Part shown: positions 1 through 8,262 of the stretch, one piece after another
How positions within the stretch are numbered: position 1 is the first letter of the stretch
How the letters are laid out: every line of letters begins with the position of its first letter
From: Pantoea vagans
GTDB lineage: Bacteria > Pseudomonadota > Gammaproteobacteria > Enterobacterales > Enterobacteriaceae
Direction: 5' to 3'
NCBI RefSeq assembly: GCF_001506165.1
Contig: NZ_CP011427.1
Span: 372,001 to 436,000 of the forward strand
DNA length: 64,000 nt
Notes under the pieces: model-generated
Databases searched by the model: none
The model's input: only the letters and a program-made list of their open reading frames with translations
Told to the model about the DNA's origin: nothing
Program-made: the position numbers and the translations under genes

Positions 1-654
1 ACGCTTCCACAACCAGCTGCCATCGGGGATTTGCGCGATTTTTTCCAGTGATGATAGAGAGTTATTCTCACCGGAAAGTAGCTGTTGGGATATCACGCCG
101 CCCGCTTGCGGCGTAAAAATATCGTGATAAAACTCAATGGTTTTCATCCACGACTTTTCTCTGCGGATAGCGGCTTTCACCACAGAGTAGCCTTGGGCGA
201 TGTGCCCACGTAGTACGCACCAATGTGGATTTTCCTCAGGAGATTCATGCTGATATGCAAAATAACTTGAACAAAGCGCTGCCCAATCCTTTCGTTTCAA
301 TTCCTTAGATTCAAGCCGCTTCATGATAGCGTTGTCGACCTCAGGAAAAAATACATCATCCTCAAGCAAGATTGGTCGGTCTGGATATAACGGGTCGTTA
401 TCGGCTAGACCATAAAATACCATCCGCCATTCTCGCTCGGTGAGTTCTTTTGCAAGACGAAGGCGACGTAGAGCCTCCAGCCGCATTTCTTGTGGCGGTG
501 ATGGGATTTTTTCTGCTTTATCAAACCTTTTTTCCATATCGAAGGCAGCGGAAGCCAACGTATGGAAATCATTATGCAGATAATTGTCTTCCCTTTGATT
601 GGAAGAGAGTCTCGCAGCAATACGCTGAGAAAGAGAATTCAGGGCTGGCGTCAT
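1..654 (-). CDS. zorC: Zorya type I protein ZorC (N-terminal part, cut by window edge)
   Basis: Only the first 218 codons are present; the gene runs off the left edge. The ATG at 654 shares its A with the zorB stop codon (TAATG), so translation is probably coupled. The visible part is soluble, charged and mainly helical, with no signal peptide or membrane segment. I read it as ZorC, the EH-signature protein of type I Zorya, because it directly follows a ZorA/ZorB pair. In that family ZorC is a cytoplasmic DNA-binding component working with the ZorD helicase-nuclease downstream of the membrane motor. The defining EH motif is not confirmed from the piece seen. A type II system would carry the HNH protein ZorE here; no HNH motif is visible in this fragment. 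Confidence 0.75.
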   Translation of the reverse strand, partial: MTPALNSLSQRIAARLSSNQREDNYLHNDFHTLASAAFDMEKRFDKAEKIPSPPQEMRLEALRRLRLAKELTEREWRMVFYGLADNDPLYPDRPILLEDDVFFPEVDNAIMKRLESKELKRKDWAALCSSYFAYQHESPEENPHWCVLRGHIAQGYSVVKAAIRREKSWMKTIEFYHDIFTPQAGGVISQQLLSGENNSLSSLEKIAQIPDGSWLWKR

Positions 655-1391
655 TAGGGCATTACCAACTGACAGACTTCTTTATTGACGACTGCGGGGA
701 AATCCACCTCATCAGCCCCATCACGTTTATCTTTAAGTCCGAAGAATTGCATACGTAATTCGACACGACGGCTGGCTTCCTTGCTTTCCTTGGCATTATT
801 GAAGGAGACGCCACCCGCGAGGAAAAGTTTACGGATTTGGATCTGCTGTTCTGCAGTTATGCTTTTTTGCAGCGGGCTGCGGCTATCGAGCAGACTACAC
901 ATTACCCACTCAGAACGTTGCAAGGAGAGATGTAGATTGTATAAGTACGAACCGTCAGTGTCGGTAAACCCTTCAATAACGATCTGCTTAAACCACTTCT
1001 TGCCTTCTTCACTATCAGCTGCGTCCAGCACCAGGGGGACGACATCCTGCAACGCTTTTTGCCCTTCAGCGTTAAGGAAAAACCGGTTGTGATCGAAACG
1101 CCCGGCTTCACCAAAACTGATGCGATTATCGTGGCAATCCACCACGATAGTTTTGTTCACGTTACGGGCATGTATTTCCAGTCGCTCACACAATCTGGAT
1201 ATATCCTGACCTCTTGTTTTTTCACCCTGCTCTGCACGTTGGATACGTTGTGTAACGGAGCTCAACGAAGCAACCATGACGACCAGAAATAACACCATCA
1301 TGGCCGCCATCAGATCGGCATAAGAGATCCAGAATGGTTTCTCTGCTTCATCGCTGCGGCGTTTTTTAACGCCAAATGCGTTTCCAAACAT
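654..1391 (-). CDS. zorB: Zorya protein ZorB (MotB/OmpA-like stator subunit)
   Basis: 245 aa. A short basic N-terminus is followed by one membrane segment (about residues 22-44) that starts with Tyr24-Ala25-Asp26; Asp26 sits where MotB-type subunits carry their ion-accepting aspartate. A linker leads to an OmpA-like peptidoglycan-binding domain (about 80-230) containing GFTDTDG at 141-147 and a following N-x-x-L-S-x-x-R-S segment. In Zorya, ZorB forms an inner-membrane motor with ZorA that is anchored to the cell wall and is thought to sense phage-induced envelope change. The start lies 13 nt after the zorA stop, with a purine-rich AAGGGG ribosome-binding site overlapping the zorA end. It could be mistaken for flagellar MotB, but the neighbours and a long-tailed partner argue for Zorya. 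Confidence 0.9.
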   Translation of the reverse strand: MFGNAFGVKKRRSDEAEKPFWISYADLMAAMMVLFLVVMVASLSSVTQRIQRAEQGEKTRGQDISRLCERLEIHARNVNKTIVVDCHDNRISFGEAGRFDHNRFFLNAEGQKALQDVVPLVLDAADSEEGKKWFKQIVIEGFTDTDGSYLYNLHLSLQRSEWVMCSLLDSRSPLQKSITAEQQIQIRKLFLAGGVSFNNAKESKEASRRVELRMQFFGLKDKRDGADEVDFPAVVNKEVCQLVMP

Positions 1392-1404
1392 CAGCTGTCA
1401 CCCC

Positions 1405-3594
1405 TTAGGCACGAACGCGTGACAGGACATCATCAAGCTCGCTGACGCTCTCTCCAATCTGTTCAACAGAACCCGCGAGCAGAGTAGAGGCCTTCGCCAT
1501 TTCGACGTCCAGTTTGCCCAGCGTTTTATCCAGGCTGCGTAAAACACCTTCAGAGAAGTCTTCGAACCCTTTCCCGAGCACGTCACTGACATTTTCCATA
1601 AAAGCCTGTGCTTCACGGTTGTAGCCCTGAAGACGCTCACCATGTAGCTGAAGATCGGCGATGAATTGGCTGCGTGTGGTTTGTTCAGACTGCGTATTTG
1701 CGGCGAGCAGCTCCAGCATGGCAATGGATTTGCTAACAGCTTCCCGATTGTTACGATAATCAGCCACAACGGAAGTGAGTTCGCTGGTGGCAAGGGATAG
1801 TGATGAACCTGCTGATTGCGCTTTATTCAGCAAGTCAGCGGTAAGGTGATTTGCTTCCGACACCCGATCACCTGCATGTTCAAAGCGTTCGGCAGCCAGA
1901 CGCATTTTGTCCGCGCCGTTTTGCATATCCTGAATCTGTCGGTTGGTTTGTTCTGCGAGCAAGCGAAGTGTTTCTGTCGTTCCCTGATGCTGGCTGGCAA
2001 CAGTGTCGATCAGTTGTTTAATCTGATCGTCTACCTCACTCATCACTCGCTGTGTCTGTTCGTGCAGTGACTGCTGATTCGCTTGCTGAGTCGCTGAAAT
2101 CTGTTGCTGACCCTTATCAATCTGCCCAAACAGGCTACCCAGTTGTTCACCAAGCGACTCGACAGAGGCTGCCATTTTTTCCATTGTGGCGCTTTGCCCC
2201 TGCTGGACAGAGTTCTGAATGGCTTCAATAAAGGCAGCCATATGTTCGGATTGTGCCTTTTCTCGCGCTTCACTATCGGCGAACATTTTCTCCAACTGAC
2301 GGGCCATACGTTCACCGGCCCCTTCACCTTCTGCGCCAATTTTAGCCACTGAGGTCTGAAGGCTAGTAAGCATGTCATTCATGCCTGCCTGCAAAGCTTG
2401 CTGGCCCGACTTCATTTCAGACAGCAGTTGTTCAATGAGTTGAGCGCTACCCTGTCGGGAATCATCGCTCACCTGACGCATGTCCTGTAACAACGCGGCA
2501 AAACCGGTTTGCATTGTCTGAATCGCGCCAACAGTTTGCCCCATCATGTCGTTGAGACTTGTAAATTGCTGACCGAAGGTGGTATCGAGTTTCGCCATAA
2601 ACGCGGTCAGCACATCCTGCAGCATGTTTTGCACCATGCCGCTTTGATCGCCGCTGGCGGTCTGCACAGCACCGGCAATTTTATCCAGCGGCGACTTCAA
2701 GCTATTTTCAATCGCGCCACTGACTTGTTCAGCAAATTGTTGTCCTGATTCACGATAGGTCGTGCTAAGGGTGGCCGCCAGTCGCTCATTCTCTACTTTC
2801 TGACTTTCGGCCAGCTGAAGCAACATATCGCGTAAATCGGTGACCAGGCTCTCTTTCAGATGGCGCGCCTGGGTCGCACTTTCATTACTGGATTTCACCA
2901 GTGAGGCTAAATACTCCTCACCAACGCCGCTCTCATACAGGGAATCCAGAGCAGCCGTGAATTTTTCCAAATATTTGTAGCATTTAGCGATGGACAGCTT
3001 CTCTAGCCAGGTAACCAGAATGGAGGCAAAAATAGCGATAGCAGATCCCAGAAAAGCGTACAACACATCGTGCAGAAGATTATTTACGCTACTAGTGACT
3101 TGTTCTGGAGTGCTAGGATCAAAGTGACTGAGGCCGATCATTAGGCCATAAAAGGTGCCAATAATTCCTACGCCAGTCAGGATACCAGGAAGGTGTTTGA
3201 AGAATTCCGTGTTAAGTGGAATATCAACCAGTTGTTGTTCAGAGAAAAAGCTAGCGCTTGGGGCTGTAGCACGAACACGAACGATTTTTTCGTCCCCGTT
3301 CTCCAGTTCACGCTGCGGGTGTAACGATTCTTCAAACTCACTCCAGGCATGTTTCAGTTCAGGCTGCTGAAACAGGTTTTTTAAATGCTCAAGCTGAGAT
3401 TCTGGCTGGTTTTCTTTGATGGTGATAATGGATTGCGTATAGCGTCTTAAGCCAAATATAATTTTAAAGACTCTAATTAAATAAAAGAAAAAAAAGCAAA
3501 TGACTGCAAAACTCACCAAGCCAATAACGGTGACTGGCACCTTGTGGGGTTCCACCGAGGTAAGCACAGCTAAAATAGAATTAAGCCAGGACAT
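1405..3594 (-). CDS. zorA: Zorya protein ZorA (MotA/TolQ/ExbB-like stator with long tail)
   Basis: 729 aa. Three predicted membrane segments are visible (about 18-42, 137-158 and 177-198). The latter two form a MotA/TolQ/ExbB-type channel core with small and hydroxyl residues (Thr147, Ser184) lining it. The remaining 500 residues are a Gln/Ala/Ser/Glu-rich, almost uninterrupted coiled coil with no membrane segment, which matches the long cytoplasmic tail of ZorA. In the family ZorA forms the proton-driven rotor around ZorB, and its tail transmits the invasion signal to the ZorC/ZorD effectors. It is first in the operon zorA-zorB-zorC and is transcribed away from hsdM. The length and order match type I Zorya. 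TolQ and ExbB lack such a tail, so a transport role is unlikely. Confidence 0.92.
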   Translation of the reverse strand: MSWLNSILAVLTSVEPHKVPVTVIGLVSFAVICFFFFYLIRVFKIIFGLRRYTQSIITIKENQPESQLEHLKNLFQQPELKHAWSEFEESLHPQRELENGDEKIVRVRATAPSASFFSEQQLVDIPLNTEFFKHLPGILTGVGIIGTFYGLMIGLSHFDPSTPEQVTSSVNNLLHDVLYAFLGSAIAIFASILVTWLEKLSIAKCYKYLEKFTAALDSLYESGVGEEYLASLVKSSNESATQARHLKESLVTDLRDMLLQLAESQKVENERLAATLSTTYRESGQQFAEQVSGAIENSLKSPLDKIAGAVQTASGDQSGMVQNMLQDVLTAFMAKLDTTFGQQFTSLNDMMGQTVGAIQTMQTGFAALLQDMRQVSDDSRQGSAQLIEQLLSEMKSGQQALQAGMNDMLTSLQTSVAKIGAEGEGAGERMARQLEKMFADSEAREKAQSEHMAAFIEAIQNSVQQGQSATMEKMAASVESLGEQLGSLFGQIDKGQQQISATQQANQQSLHEQTQRVMSEVDDQIKQLIDTVASQHQGTTETLRLLAEQTNRQIQDMQNGADKMRLAAERFEHAGDRVSEANHLTADLLNKAQSAGSSLSLATSELTSVVADYRNNREAVSKSIAMLELLAANTQSEQTTRSQFIADLQLHGERLQGYNREAQAFMENVSDVLGKGFEDFSEGVLRSLDKTLGKLDVEMAKASTLLAGSVEQIGESVSELDDVLSRVRA

Positions 3595-3928
3595 TGTTCT
3601 ACCTGTGTAAAAATCAATCCATTATTAAATTCACCAAAGACAACTTTCTAGTTCAATTACCTAAAAAAAGCTGAAATGGTTGTCATTGTGTCTCTACATT
3701 GTCCCTATGTGACTAAAGACGTTCAGGGGATGAACGATACAAAGTAGGGCAATGAGTAAAGCGGTTGTCCAGTTTCCTCTTTTTTACCCGTTGAATGCAA
3801 ACTTCTTTATGCTCCATCGTTTGTAATCATTGACGTACCGGGTATCATTTTGCGAAATGTATCCCAAAACCGAATCTGCGATGAGGCATGGCTGCTTTTT
3901 CGCTGCGATCTACCCCCCGAGGATTTTG
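3595..3928. other. Divergent promoter region between zorA and hsdM
   Basis: A 334-bp AT-rich spacer separates the divergent Zorya and restriction-modification operons and must hold both promoters. I see no convincing -35/-10 pair at the correct spacing on either strand. ACAATG-type words recur on the minus strand around 3680-3710. An in-frame extension of hsdM back to 3830 exists, but it is not needed: the ATG at 3929 has a GAGG ribosome-binding site and starts the conserved family N-terminus. Confidence 0.5.
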
Positions 3929-5638
3929 ATGAACAACGCCGAACAACTGTTTCTTAATGAATTGGATAACAAATTCTGGAAGGCCGCTGACAAGCTGCGC
4001 GCCAATATGGATGCCGCCAACTACAAGCATGTGGTACTGGGGCTCATCTTCCTGAAGTATGTTTCCGATGCCTTTGAGGCCCGCCAGCAGGAACTTGTGA
4101 CTCTGTTCCGCGATGTCGGCAACCCGGACAACATCTATGCCATGTTGCGCGACGGTTACGACTCTGATGAAGAATACGCGCAGGCGATTGTTGATGAGCT
4201 GGAGGTGGAAGATTACTACACCGAAAAGAACATCTTCTGGGTGCCGAAAGCTGCCCGTTGGGAAACGCTGAAAAACAAAGCCATGCTGCCGACCGGCACG
4301 GTGTTGTGGGTGGATGATACCAACGGGCAGGAGGTCAAATTACGCTCCGTGTCCTGGCTGGTGGACAACGCGTTGGATGAAATTGAAAAAACCAACCCGA
4401 AACTTAAAGGCATTCTAAACCGCATCAGTCAGTACCAACTTGGCAACGAGGTGCTGACCGGGCTGATTAACACCTTCTCTGACGCGAACTTCAGCAACCC
4501 TGAATATAACGGCGAGAAACTCAGCTTAAAGAGCAAAGATATTCTCGGTCACGTTTACGAATATTTCCTCGGCCAGTTCGCGCTGGCAGAAGGCAAACAG
4601 GGCGGCCAGTACTACACGCCAAAAAGCATCGTCACCCTGATTGTTGAGTGCTTACAGCCCTACAGCGGCCGTGTTTATGACCCGGCGATGGGCTCCGGTG
4701 GGTTCTTTGTTTCCAGCGACCGTTTTATTGAAGAGCACGCGGGGGAGAAGCACTACAACGCCGCCGAGCAGAAGCAGAAAATCTCCGTCTACGGTCAGGA
4801 ATCCAACCCCACCACTTGGAAGTTGGCGGCGATGAACATGGCGATCCGCGGTATTGATTTTAACTTTGGTGCCAAAAACGCCGATACCCTGCTCGACGAT
4901 CAGCACCCGGATCTGCGCGCCGACTTCGTAATGGCTAACCCACCGTTCAATATGAAGGAGTGGTGGAACGCGAAGCTGGAAAACGACGTGCGCTGGAAAT
5001 ACGGCACACCGCCTCAGGGCAACGCCAACTTTGCGTGGATGCAGCATATGATCCACCACCTCGCGCCAAAAGGTTCGATGGCGCTGCTGCTGGCGAACGG
5101 CTCAATGAGTTCCAACACCAACAATGAAGGCGAGATCCGCCGCAACCTGATTGAAGCGGATCTGGTGGAATGTATGGTGGCGCTACCGGGCCAACTCTTT
5201 ACCAACACCCAAATCCCGGCCTGTATCTGGTTCCTGACCAAAGATAAATCCGGTGGCAACGGCAAAGCACATCGCAAAGGCGAGGTGCTGTTTATTGATG
5301 CTCGCCAGATTGGTTTTATGAGAGACCGCGTACTGCGTGATTTTACCCGCGAGGATATTGCCACAATTACCAATACCTTCCACGCCTGGCAGGCGGATAA
5401 AGATTACGCAGATGAAGCTGGCTTCTGCTTCTCTGCAACGCTTGACGATATTCAGAAAAACGATTTTGTGCTGACCCCGGGGCGCTATGTTGGTACCGTC
5501 GAACGGGATGAAGACGATGAACCGTTTGCCGAGAAGATGGCGCGGCTTACGGCACAACTTAAAACTCAGTTAGAAGAGAGTGCAAAGCTGGAAGCGCAGA
5601 TTAAAGCGAATCTGGGGGGGCTGGGTTATGAGTGCTAA
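3929..5638 (+). CDS. hsdM: Type I restriction-modification system, methyltransferase subunit HsdM
   Basis: 569 aa. N6-adenine DNA methyltransferase subunit; with HsdS it methylates the recognition site, and with HsdS and HsdR it forms the restriction complex. The N-terminal helical HsdM_N domain (about 1-200) is followed by the Rossmann-type domain. It shows a GQYYTP segment near 230, SAM-binding motif I DPAMGSGG near 251-258 and catalytic motif NPPF near 337-340. The ATG at 3929 is chosen over upstream in-frame codons because GAGG lies 6 nt before it and the protein then begins at the usual family start. The last 11 nt overlap hsdS. Catalytic motifs are intact, so activity is expected. Confidence 0.95.
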   Translation: MNNAEQLFLNELDNKFWKAADKLRANMDAANYKHVVLGLIFLKYVSDAFEARQQELVTLFRDVGNPDNIYAMLRDGYDSDEEYAQAIVDELEVEDYYTEKNIFWVPKAARWETLKNKAMLPTGTVLWVDDTNGQEVKLRSVSWLVDNALDEIEKTNPKLKGILNRISQYQLGNEVLTGLINTFSDANFSNPEYNGEKLSLKSKDILGHVYEYFLGQFALAEGKQGGQYYTPKSIVTLIVECLQPYSGRVYDPAMGSGGFFVSSDRFIEEHAGEKHYNAAEQKQKISVYGQESNPTTWKLAAMNMAIRGIDFNFGAKNADTLLDDQHPDLRADFVMANPPFNMKEWWNAKLENDVRWKYGTPPQGNANFAWMQHMIHHLAPKGSMALLLANGSMSSNTNNEGEIRRNLIEADLVECMVALPGQLFTNTQIPACIWFLTKDKSGGNGKAHRKGEVLFIDARQIGFMRDRVLRDFTREDIATITNTFHAWQADKDYADEAGFCFSATLDDIQKNDFVLTPGRYVGTVERDEDDEPFAEKMARLTAQLKTQLEESAKLEAQIKANLGGLGYEC

Positions 5639-7082
5639 TTGGCCTTTTGTTCGCCTTGGCGATTACTGCCTAAAGATTGGTAGTGGTGCCACTCCGAAAG
5701 GTGGTAAGAGCGTTTATCTTGACGCTGGTCAAATAGCGCTGATACGTAGTCAGAATGTCTATAATGATACCTTCAAACCTGATGGGCTTGCTTATATAAC
5801 ATTAGATGCCGCCAACAAATTAAAAAATGTGGAGGTACAACTTGGTGATATTCTTTTAAATATTACTGGTGATTCAGTGGCACGCCTTTGTCTGGCACCA
5901 GATGAGTATCTGCCAGCTCGCGTCAATCAGCATGTTGCGATCATCAGACCAGATCCAGATGAATTCGATTCTAGGTTTCTGCGTTACTTTCTCACATCAC
6001 CAGAACAGCAAGAATTACTCTTAGCGATTGCTAGTGCGGGGGCAACCCGAAATGCCTTAACAAAGTCACATATTGAATCATTAGAGGTTTGCAAGCCGGA
6101 GCTTGCCGTACAGACTTGGATAGCAATTCAGCTTGAATCTTTTGATAAAAAAATACAACTCAATCATCAAATCAATCAATCCCTCGAGCAAATGGCACAA
6201 GCTCTGTTCAAAAGCTGGTTTGTTGATTTTGAACCGGTAAAAGCCAAAATGGCAGTGCTGGAAGCGGGCGGCTCGCAGGAAGACGCGACCTTTGCGGCGA
6301 TGACGGCGATTTCCGGGAAAGATGCTGATGCGTTGGCGCTTTTTGAGCGTGAACACCCTGAGCAACATGTAGAGCTAAAAGCCACGGCAGAACTGTTTCC
6401 GTCCGCGATGCAAGACAGTGAGTTGGGGGAGATTCCGGCGGGGTGGACAACACCCGCGATTCAGGATGTAGCGAGCACGGTAAAAGGGAAATCTTATAAA
6501 AGTACTGAACTCGATTCTTCCAAGACTGCATTAGTTACCTTAAAGTCTTTCAATCGAGGAGGTGGATATAGGCTTGATGGCCTTAAGGAATACACTGGTA
6601 AATATAAACCCGATCAAGAGGTTTTTGCGGGTGATTTGATTATCGCTTACACCGATGTAACACAGGCGGCAGACGTTATCGGTAAGCCTGCAATGGTAAT
6701 AAGTGATACCAGATACAAACATCTCGTAATATCGCTCGACGTCGCAGTAGTTAGGCCGTTTAATGATAATTTAAAATACTATCTCTATGGGGTGGCAAGA
6801 ACTGAACAATTCCAAAACCATACAAACTCACATTCAACTGGAACAACTGTATTACACCTAAGCAAAAATGCGGTTCCAAATTATAAATTTATTTTAGCTA
6901 ATGAAGAGTGGGTTGATATTTATGCAAAGCATGTCAAATCTATTTTTTCTAAGATAAACATAACGATTGAGGAAAGTAATTTTCTCTCTGAGCTTAGAGA
7001 TACACTTCTCCCTAAACTCCTTTCCGGCGAAATCACCCTACCGGACGCCGAGCAGGCGGTAAGCGAGGCGGAAAATGTATAA
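5628..7082 (+). CDS. hsdS: Type I restriction-modification system, specificity subunit HsdS
   Basis: 484 aa. Determines the bipartite DNA target. It has two variable target-recognition domains (about 1-180 and 270-440), each followed by a conserved helical segment. The central one includes the LEQMAQALFKSWFVDFEPVKAKM-type region near 200, and the C-terminal one includes LLPKLLSGEI near residues 455-470. The ATG at 5628 overlaps the end of hsdM by 11 nt, and the protein then starts at a typical TRD beginning (NWPFVRLGDY). Base composition within both recognition domains is clearly more AT-rich than in hsdM or hsdR, as expected where specificity domains are exchanged. The recognised sequence cannot be deduced from the protein alone. 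It overlaps the following gene by 8 nt. Confidence 0.93.
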   Translation: MSANWPFVRLGDYCLKIGSGATPKGGKSVYLDAGQIALIRSQNVYNDTFKPDGLAYITLDAANKLKNVEVQLGDILLNITGDSVARLCLAPDEYLPARVNQHVAIIRPDPDEFDSRFLRYFLTSPEQQELLLAIASAGATRNALTKSHIESLEVCKPELAVQTWIAIQLESFDKKIQLNHQINQSLEQMAQALFKSWFVDFEPVKAKMAVLEAGGSQEDATFAAMTAISGKDADALALFEREHPEQHVELKATAELFPSAMQDSELGEIPAGWTTPAIQDVASTVKGKSYKSTELDSSKTALVTLKSFNRGGGYRLDGLKEYTGKYKPDQEVFAGDLIIAYTDVTQAADVIGKPAMVISDTRYKHLVISLDVAVVRPFNDNLKYYLYGVARTEQFQNHTNSHSTGTTVLHLSKNAVPNYKFILANEEWVDIYAKHVKSIFSKINITIEESNFLSELRDTLLPKLLSGEITLPDAEQAVSEAENV

Positions 7083-8262
7083 AGTCGATACACCGACCAA
7101 CAGCCTGCATTCTCTGCAAGAGGTGTCCTTCAGCAGTCTCGGTTATACCGAGCGCTATCACCTGCAGGAGTGGCTGGCAAAAAATCCTCAGGCATTGACC
7201 CGCGATAACGACGACGAACTGCTGATTATTCAGAAGGAGTTCGCCGGTTTTGACGACACCAAAGAGCGCCTCGATCTATTAGCTATCGATAAGCAGCGCA
7301 ATCTGGTGATCATCGAAAACAAGCTCGATGACTCCGGGCGCGACGTAGTGTGGCAGGCGCTGAAATATGCCGGTTACTGCGCCAATCTGCGCAAAGAACA
7401 GATCCTCGACATCTTTCAGCTCTATCTCGACAAATACGAGCCGGAAGAGACCCGTCCGGCGGCGGAAGTGATGGCGGAGTTTCTGGAGTGCGAAAGCCTG
7501 GATGAAGTGCAAATCAACCAGAGTCGCACCCAGCGAGTGATGATGGTGGCGGCCAGCTTCCGCAAAGAAGTGACCAACACCGCGCTGTGGCTGATGCAGT
7601 TTGGCCTGCGGGTGCAGTGCTTTAAGGTTAAGCCCTACAAATTCAACGACGATGTGTTTGTTGATATTCGCCAGGTGATCCCCACACCTGAAGCCGAATC
7701 TTTCATGATTGGCATGGCACAGAAAGAAGCGGAAGAGCAGTCCACCAGCGGCGAACTGAAAACCCGGCATTATCTGCGCAAGGCCTTCTGGACCAAAGCG
7801 CTGGAACGTCTCAAAGCCAGCCAGTGTACGCTTTACAACAATATTAGCCCCTCGACCGACCACTGGCTCAGTGCCGGGTCTGGTATTAGCGCGGTATCGT
7901 TTAATCTGATTTTCAGCAAAAAAGAGATTCGTGTTGAGCTGTGGATTGCCAAATCTTCGGCTGAGAGCAATACCTTTGCGTTTAACTGGCTCTATGAACA
8001 CAAAGCGCTAATCGAGAAGTCGTTTGGTCATGAACTGAAGTGGGAACCGTTGCCGGGCAAAAAATCGTGCAGAATCTCTTTTGCCACGCCTGCTACCAGC
8101 CTCGATGAGAGCAACTGGCCAGCGATGATCGACTGGCTGCTGGTTAACCTGACGGCGTTTGAAAAAGCGCTGGAGCCTTTTATCGCCCCACTGAATATGG
8201 CGCTTAAAGATATTTCCAACGCGCCGGAAGAAACGGAAGAACCTGAGACAGAGGAAGCCTGA
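7075..8262 (+). CDS. DUF4268-type protein with PD-(D/E)XK nuclease-like N-terminus, inside the hsd operon
   Basis: 395 aa. The N-terminal third has the layout of a PD-(D/E)XK nuclease: Asp67 in a RLDLLAID strand, then the Glu81-Asn-Lys83 triad of IIENKL, then a helix with Gln94 and Tyr98. The C-terminal half (about 235-370) resembles the DUF4268 domain. No membrane segment is present. The gene overlaps hsdS by 8 nt and its stop overlaps the hsdR start (TGATG), so it is translated as part of the hsdMSR operon. Genes of this type are known as passengers of type I systems, but their role is not settled. A helper nuclease, a restriction modulator or an independent defence gene are all possible. 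Confidence is high for the gene and fold, low for the function. Confidence 0.8.
   Translation: MYKVDTPTNSLHSLQEVSFSSLGYTERYHLQEWLAKNPQALTRDNDDELLIIQKEFAGFDDTKERLDLLAIDKQRNLVIIENKLDDSGRDVVWQALKYAGYCANLRKEQILDIFQLYLDKYEPEETRPAAEVMAEFLECESLDEVQINQSRTQRVMMVAASFRKEVTNTALWLMQFGLRVQCFKVKPYKFNDDVFVDIRQVIPTPEAESFMIGMAQKEAEEQSTSGELKTRHYLRKAFWTKALERLKASQCTLYNNISPSTDHWLSAGSGISAVSFNLIFSKKEIRVELWIAKSSAESNTFAFNWLYEHKALIEKSFGHELKWEPLPGKKSCRISFATPATSLDESNWPAMIDWLLVNLTAFEKALEPFIAPLNMALKDISNAPEETEEPETEEA

Noticed and set aside
654..3594. MotA/MotB flagellar stator or ExbB/TolQ-TolR transport pair
   Set aside because: ZorA has a coiled-coil tail of about 500 residues and the next gene is ZorC-like; no flagellar, Tol or Ton genes are nearby.
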